The notes under the pieces: generated by a model
Database searches by the model: none
Seen by the model: the letters and a program-made list of their open reading frames with translations, nothing else
Told to the model about the DNA's origin: nothing
Assembly (NCBI GenBank): GCA_029553845.1
Contig: JAKPKF010000039.1
Span: forward strand, 1 to 15,982
Direction of reading: 5' to 3'
Source of the DNA: a bacterium
GTDB taxonomy: Bacteria; Patescibacteria; Dojkabacteria; SC72
DNA: 15,982 nt
Part shown: positions 13,139 through 15,982 of the stretch, in pieces
How the letters are laid out: each line of letters starts with the position of its first letter
How positions within the stretch are numbered: the first letter of the stretch is position 1
Made by a program: the position numbers and the translations under genes

Positions 13139-14488
13139 ATGTATCTTTCCGAAAATCTACAAACTAAATGGGCTGGCGTTATCGACCATCCCGATCTACC
13201 TGCTATCACCGATCCCTATCGTAAGGCAGTTACCGCAGTTATCCTAGAAAACCAAGCTAATGAAATGATCAAGTCTGGTCAAATTCTTCATGAAGCTTCT
13301 CCTACTAACTCAGTTGGTACTGGTGGTTATTCTGGTGGTTCTGCTGCTGGCGGTCCCGTTGCTGGTTTTGATCCTATTCTAATCAGTCTTGTTCGCCGTT
13401 CACTTCCTAATCTAATTGCTTATGATATCTGCGGTGTTCAGCCAATGACTGGTCCTACCGGACTAATCTTTGCAATGCGTTCTACCTATAATTCCATGAC
13501 TTTGAATAGTAATGAAGCTTTCTATAATGAAGCTAATACATTCTTCTCTGGTACTTTAGGTACTCAAACCAATCTAGCTATGGAAGCTAATACCGCAACT
13601 GGTAATGTATTTACTGTTGCTTCTGCTACTCCCGGTGCTGCATTACCTACTGGTAGTGCTGAAGCTCTTGGTGACGGTTCTGGTCGAGACTTCTCTGAAA
13701 TGGGTTTCTCTATTGAAAAGGTTTCTGTTACTGCAAAGACCCGTGCTCTAAAAGCAGAGTATTCAATGGAACTTGCTCAGGATCTAAAAGCCGTTCATGG
13801 TCTAGATGCCGAAACTGAACTATCTAATATTCTTAGCTCAGAAATTCTAGCTGAAATTAACCGCGAAGTAATTCGTACTATCTATGTCACCGCAAAACAA
13901 GGTGCTCAAGTTGGTACTACTACTGTCGGTACTTTCAATCTAGATACTGATTCTAATGGCCGTTGGATGGTTGAAAAGATTAAAGGTCTAGCTTTCCAAC
14001 TAGAACGCGAAGCTAATCAAATTGCTAAACTCACTCGTCGTGGGAAAGGTAATATCATGATTTGTTCTTCAGATGTAGCTTCTGCTTTCGCTATGGCAGG
14101 TCTACTTGATTATCAATCAGCACTACAAGGACAAGTAAATCTAACTGTTGATGATACCGGTAATACTTTTGCTGGTACGATGTTTGGTCGTATTAAAGTT
14201 TTCGTGGACCCATATTTTCCCGTTCATTCTGCCGGCTCTAGTGAATTTGCAGTAATGGGTTACAAAGGTTCTAACGCATATGACGCTGGAATCTTCTACT
14301 GTCCATATGTTCCTCTGCAAATGGTTCGTGCTGTTGATACTGGAACCTTTCAACCAAAAATTGGATTTAAGACTAGGTATTCTATTGTTGCTAATCCTTT
14401 TGCCGGTGGTGCTACTCAAGGTCTTGGTGGTCTTACTGCGCAATCAAATTGTTTTTATCGCGGGATAAAAATCCAAAATCTTGTATAA
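13139..14488 (+). CDS. 23: Major capsid protein precursor (gp23-like)
   Basis: A 449-aa HK97-fold capsid protein precursor that forms the head hexamers. The N-terminus (LSENLQTKWAGVIDHPDLP, then YRKAVTAVILENQ) is the delta/targeting region. Cleavage by gp21 is predicted after E52 in QILHE/ASPTN, which fits (I/L)-x-E and compares with E65 in T4 (521 aa precursor). Conserved blocks follow: FDPILISLVRRSLPNLIAYD, GVQPMTGPTGLIFAMR, AEYSMELAQDLKAVHGLDAE, GIFYCPYVPLQMVRAVD and TFQPKIGFKTRYSIVANPF near the end. GAGGA at 13126-13130 precedes ATG 13139. Codon use (CGT, GGT, CTA) suggests very high expression. A strong terminator lies 36 bases after the stop, and a partial copy of its 3' coding sequence follows directly. 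Confidence 0.98.
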   Translation: MYLSENLQTKWAGVIDHPDLPAITDPYRKAVTAVILENQANEMIKSGQILHEASPTNSVGTGGYSGGSAAGGPVAGFDPILISLVRRSLPNLIAYDICGVQPMTGPTGLIFAMRSTYNSMTLNSNEAFYNEANTFFSGTLGTQTNLAMEANTATGNVFTVASATPGAALPTGSAEALGDGSGRDFSEMGFSIEKVSVTAKTRALKAEYSMELAQDLKAVHGLDAETELSNILSSEILAEINREVIRTIYVTAKQGAQVGTTTVGTFNLDTDSNGRWMVEKIKGLAFQLEREANQIAKLTRRGKGNIMICSSDVASAFAMAGLLDYQSALQGQVNLTVDDTGNTFAGTMFGRIKVFVDPYFPVHSAGSSEFAVMGYKGSNAYDAGIFYCPYVPLQMVRAVDTGTFQPKIGFKTRYSIVANPFAGGATQGLGGLTAQSNCFYRGIKIQNLV

Positions 14489-14509
14489 CCAAAATAGGAT
14501 TTAAGACTA
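14352..14509 (+). repeat. Short imperfect direct repeat of gp23 3' sequence across its stop codon
   Basis: Bases 14352-14375 inside gene 23 and 14487-14509 starting on its stop codon share AACCAAAA and GGATTTAAGACTA with only a small change between them. Both copies can be read as KIGFKT, the second in another frame. The copy downstream looks like a remnant of capsid-gene 3' sequence left by insertion or recombination next to the HNH gene. Confidence 0.6.
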
Positions 14510-14524
14510 CTCTTTAGGTGAATA

Positions 14525-14553
14525 AAAAAGGGCCTTGCGGCCCTTTTTGTTTT
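14525..14553 (+). terminator. Intrinsic terminator after the major capsid gene
   Basis: AAAAAGGGCC (14525-14534) pairs perfectly with GGCCCTTTTT (14539-14548) across the loop TTGC and is followed by GTTTT. The GC-rich core stem plus T run is a textbook rho-independent terminator ending the 22-23 transcript. T4 also has a terminator after gene 23. Confidence 0.93.
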
Positions 14554-14571
14554 ATATAGATATTATTTTTG

Positions 14572-14578
14572 CTAAATA
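14572..14578 (+). promoter_or_regulatory. Candidate late promoter box CTAAATA upstream of HNH gene
   Basis: The heptamer follows the terminator in the context ATTTTTGCTAAATAAG and lies 70 bases before the ATG of the HNH gene. It would allow expression beyond the gene 23 terminator. The spacing is longer than at genes 19 and 22. Confidence 0.4.
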
Positions 14579-14648
14579 AGTGTAGTTCGCGGTACTGATA
14601 ATACCCAACTACTCTAAATCTTTCTACCTTTACACAAGAGATTCAGCT

Positions 14649-15797
14649 ATGGATATTTATACCATTCTTTGTTCAAAATCAACAAACTTTCATTATATCA
14701 GAAAGTACATCAATTTCATAGAAAATTGTAATATCAAAAATAAACTTCTTAATGGATGTTTAGAAGCTCATCATATTTGTCCAAAAGCTTCTGATCTTTT
14801 TCCTGAATATAAAGATTTCAACACACATCCTTGGAATAAAGTTCATTTAAGTTCTAGAGAACATATAATTGCTCATGTAATGTTATGGAAAATTTTTGGT
14901 GGTAGTCAGACATATGCGTTAGATTTTATGTTATTAGTAGCAAAATCTACGAAACCAAAAGTAGAAAAATACTTCAACCAAAATCAAAAAATTCCAACAT
15001 CAATTCTTATTAGATATTCAGCAAAATTAAGAGAAGAAGTTACAAAATTAAATATTGGTTTAGTCAACTACATGGATGAAAATGGAGATTTCTTTGGTAA
15101 ATTACCAAAAGATGATCCAAGAATACAAGAATTTAATCTCAGACCACAATTTACAAAAAAACAAAAGAAACATTATCTAGTATTAATGCAGAAATCAATA
15201 GAAGCTAATACTGGATCTACAATATATAATAATGGGAAAATTGAAAAAAGATTCAAATCAATTCCAGATGACCCACAATGGATTTTAGGACGATTACCTA
15301 GAACTCAAGAACATTTAGATAATCAAGCGGAAGGATTGCGAGCAAAAATTACTGGTACAAAATGTTTTCATAATGGAACAGTTATGATAAGAGTACCAAA
15401 AGACCAAAAACCAGAAGATTTGTATCCTGATGATATTTGGGTTCCCGGAATGTTGCCAAGGACCGAAGAATGCAAAACAACACAATATAAATTAATAAGT
15501 GAAAGATTTTCTGGATCAATGTATTGGAACAATGGTCAAATAAATATAAGGTTACAAAAAGATCTAGACCCAAAATCACTATACCCAGATTCTGATTGGA
15601 TTCGTGGAAGATTACCTAGAACCAAAGAACAATTAAACAATCAATTGACTGCCGTTAGAAAACGTCTTGTTGGATCTACTTTATGGAATAATGGTGAAAT
15701 TATAATAAGTGTTCCAAAGGGACAAAAACCAGAAGATTTGTATCCCGATGATATTTGGATTCGTGGGATGTTACCCAGAAAACTAAAAGTAATTTAA
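14649..15797 (+). CDS. Free-standing HNH homing endonuclease with tandem C-terminal repeats
   Basis: A 382-aa protein. Residues 38-80 form an HNH nuclease: LEAHHICPKASDLFPEYKDF with H41/H42, then PWNKVHL with N63, and SSREHIIAHVMLWKIFG with H72/H76. This is the family of mobile phage endonucleases that cut a cognate allele and are copied by repair. Residues 100-185 are Lys-rich linker. From 189 to the end there are four copies of a module with (Y/W/H)NNG, a basic strand, DLYPDD-W and G-LPRT, inferred to be DNA-binding repeats. The last copy is cut short. The gene sits after the gene 23 terminator with its own CTAAATA box, and an imperfect copy of gp23 3' sequence lies between. The HNH core looks intact, so it is probably active. 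Its natural target is unknown; the gp23 3' end is a reasonable guess. Confidence 0.9.
   Translation: MDIYTILCSKSTNFHYIRKYINFIENCNIKNKLLNGCLEAHHICPKASDLFPEYKDFNTHPWNKVHLSSREHIIAHVMLWKIFGGSQTYALDFMLLVAKSTKPKVEKYFNQNQKIPTSILIRYSAKLREEVTKLNIGLVNYMDENGDFFGKLPKDDPRIQEFNLRPQFTKKQKKHYLVLMQKSIEANTGSTIYNNGKIEKRFKSIPDDPQWILGRLPRTQEHLDNQAEGLRAKITGTKCFHNGTVMIRVPKDQKPEDLYPDDIWVPGMLPRTEECKTTQYKLISERFSGSMYWNNGQINIRLQKDLDPKSLYPDSDWIRGRLPRTKEQLNNQLTAVRKRLVGSTLWNNGEIIISVPKGQKPEDLYPDDIWIRGMLPRKLKVI
15213..15794 (+). repeat. Four tandem repeats (period 159 bases) in the HNH gene, ABAB pattern
   Basis: Repeat units are about 15213-15353, 15354-15512, 15513-15671 and 15672-15794 (residues 189-235, 236-288, 289-341, 342-382). 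Units 1 and 3 share GRLPRT-E-L-NQ; units 2 and 4 share QKPEDLYPDDIW and GMLPR. At DNA level CCAGAAGATTTGTATCC occurs at 15411 and 15729, exactly 318 bases apart, which is two periods. The most recent event was therefore duplication of a two-unit block. Confidence 0.85.
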
Positions 15798-15805
15798 TTT
15801 CACAT

Positions 15806-15827
15806 AGGGAACTTCAGTTGCCTTTTT
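15806..15827 (+). terminator. Possible terminator between HNH gene and convergent gene
   Basis: AGGGAAC (15806-15812) pairs with GTTGCCT (15817-15823) across TTCA with one G-G mismatch, and TTTT follows. It lies in the 28-base gap between convergent stops, where a terminator is expected. The mismatch keeps the confidence low. Confidence 0.35.
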
Positions 15828-15981
15828 ATGACAAGCAATAAACTAATTGACCACAATCCCAATATCGTCTAAATTTATTAGCAAACATATTTTCTGCTTC
15901 TGATTTGTTTTCATCAAAATTAGGTAGCCAATCTTTTAATTTATGTTTTTGACATTTTATTCTAGAAAATATTTTTGTTCC
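15826..15981 (-). CDS. C-terminal end of a minus-strand protein (partial, runs off the window)
   Basis: The complement strand is open from base 15981 down to TAA at 15826-15828, giving the last 51 residues. The sequence GTKIFSRIKCQKHKLKDWLP, then NFDENKSEAENMFANKFRRY and WDCGQLVYCLS, has normal protein composition and reads like a real C-terminus, with a Cys-x-x-His pair near the start and a RRYWDCG-LVY ending. I have an impression of similar endings in mobile phage endonuclease-type proteins, but cannot name the family. It is convergent with the HNH gene and is the only minus-strand gene in the window, which suits an inserted accessory gene. The start lies beyond the right edge. Confidence 0.6.
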   Translation of the reverse strand, partial: GTKIFSRIKCQKHKLKDWLPNFDENKSEAENMFANKFRRYWDCGQLVYCLS

Positions 15982-15982
15982 A

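Noticed and set aside
14141..14468. Open frames on both strands over the 3' part of gene 23
   Set aside because: They are shadows of the major capsid frame, which is conserved to its last codons.
14489..14648. tRNA or small RNA gene between gene 23 and the HNH gene
   Set aside because: No cloverleaf or other extended fold is visible apart from the terminator.
15213..15794. CRISPR-like array from the regular repeats
   Set aside because: The repeats are in frame, diverged and code for a protein module; there are no short identical repeats with unique spacers.

Overview
The window is a late structural region of a lytic, contractile-tailed phage of the T4-like superfamily (Caudoviricetes, myovirus morphology). 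The gene order is the classic T4 head/tail order: end of 17 (large terminase), 18 (sheath), 19 (tube), 20 (portal), 67-like core protein, basic internal protein, 21 (prohead protease), 22 (scaffold), 23 (major capsid). All are on the + strand. The DNA is AT-rich. The proteins have only moderate similarity to T4 itself: the sheath is about 100 residues shorter than T4 gp18, and the capsid precursor has a short 52-residue N-terminal delta piece. This points to a divergent environmental T4-like phage. The host cannot be read from the window.

Left part (1-7182): the terminase nuclease tail, the sheath, the tube and the portal. The portal gene is very long (1412 codons) because it carries two in-frame inteins. 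Intein 1 is 418 aa with a LAGLIDADG endonuclease. Intein 2 is 451 aa with an HNH endonuclease and a duplicated 76-77 aa module. Removing both leaves a 543-aa portal, close to T4 gp20 (524 aa). Both inteins sit in strongly conserved portal motifs.

Middle part (7215-11417): an acidic 67-like core protein, an unrecognised 172-aa protein with a possible protease site, and an extremely Arg-rich protein that starts with a capsid-targeting-like peptide. Then follow six genes (8349-11417) not expected between the core genes and 21 in T4. They look like a fibre/decoration cassette, and one (9577-10476) contains two sharply GC-rich islands that suggest recent modular exchange.

Right part (11427-15982): protease, scaffold and major capsid protein, then a strong intrinsic terminator, a free-standing HNH homing endonuclease with tandem ABAB DNA-binding-like repeats, and the 3' end of a convergent minus-strand gene that runs off the window.

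Together the genes make and fill the head. The portal nucleates assembly, 22 and the core proteins form the scaffold with 23, 21 cleaves the targeting peptides, and terminase packages DNA. Sheath and tube form the tail. A recurrent CTAAATA box upstream of 18, 19, the 67-like gene, 22 and the HNH gene is a good candidate for this phage's late-promoter element. Three homing endonucleases (two intein-borne, one free-standing) make this a heavily parasitised structural region.
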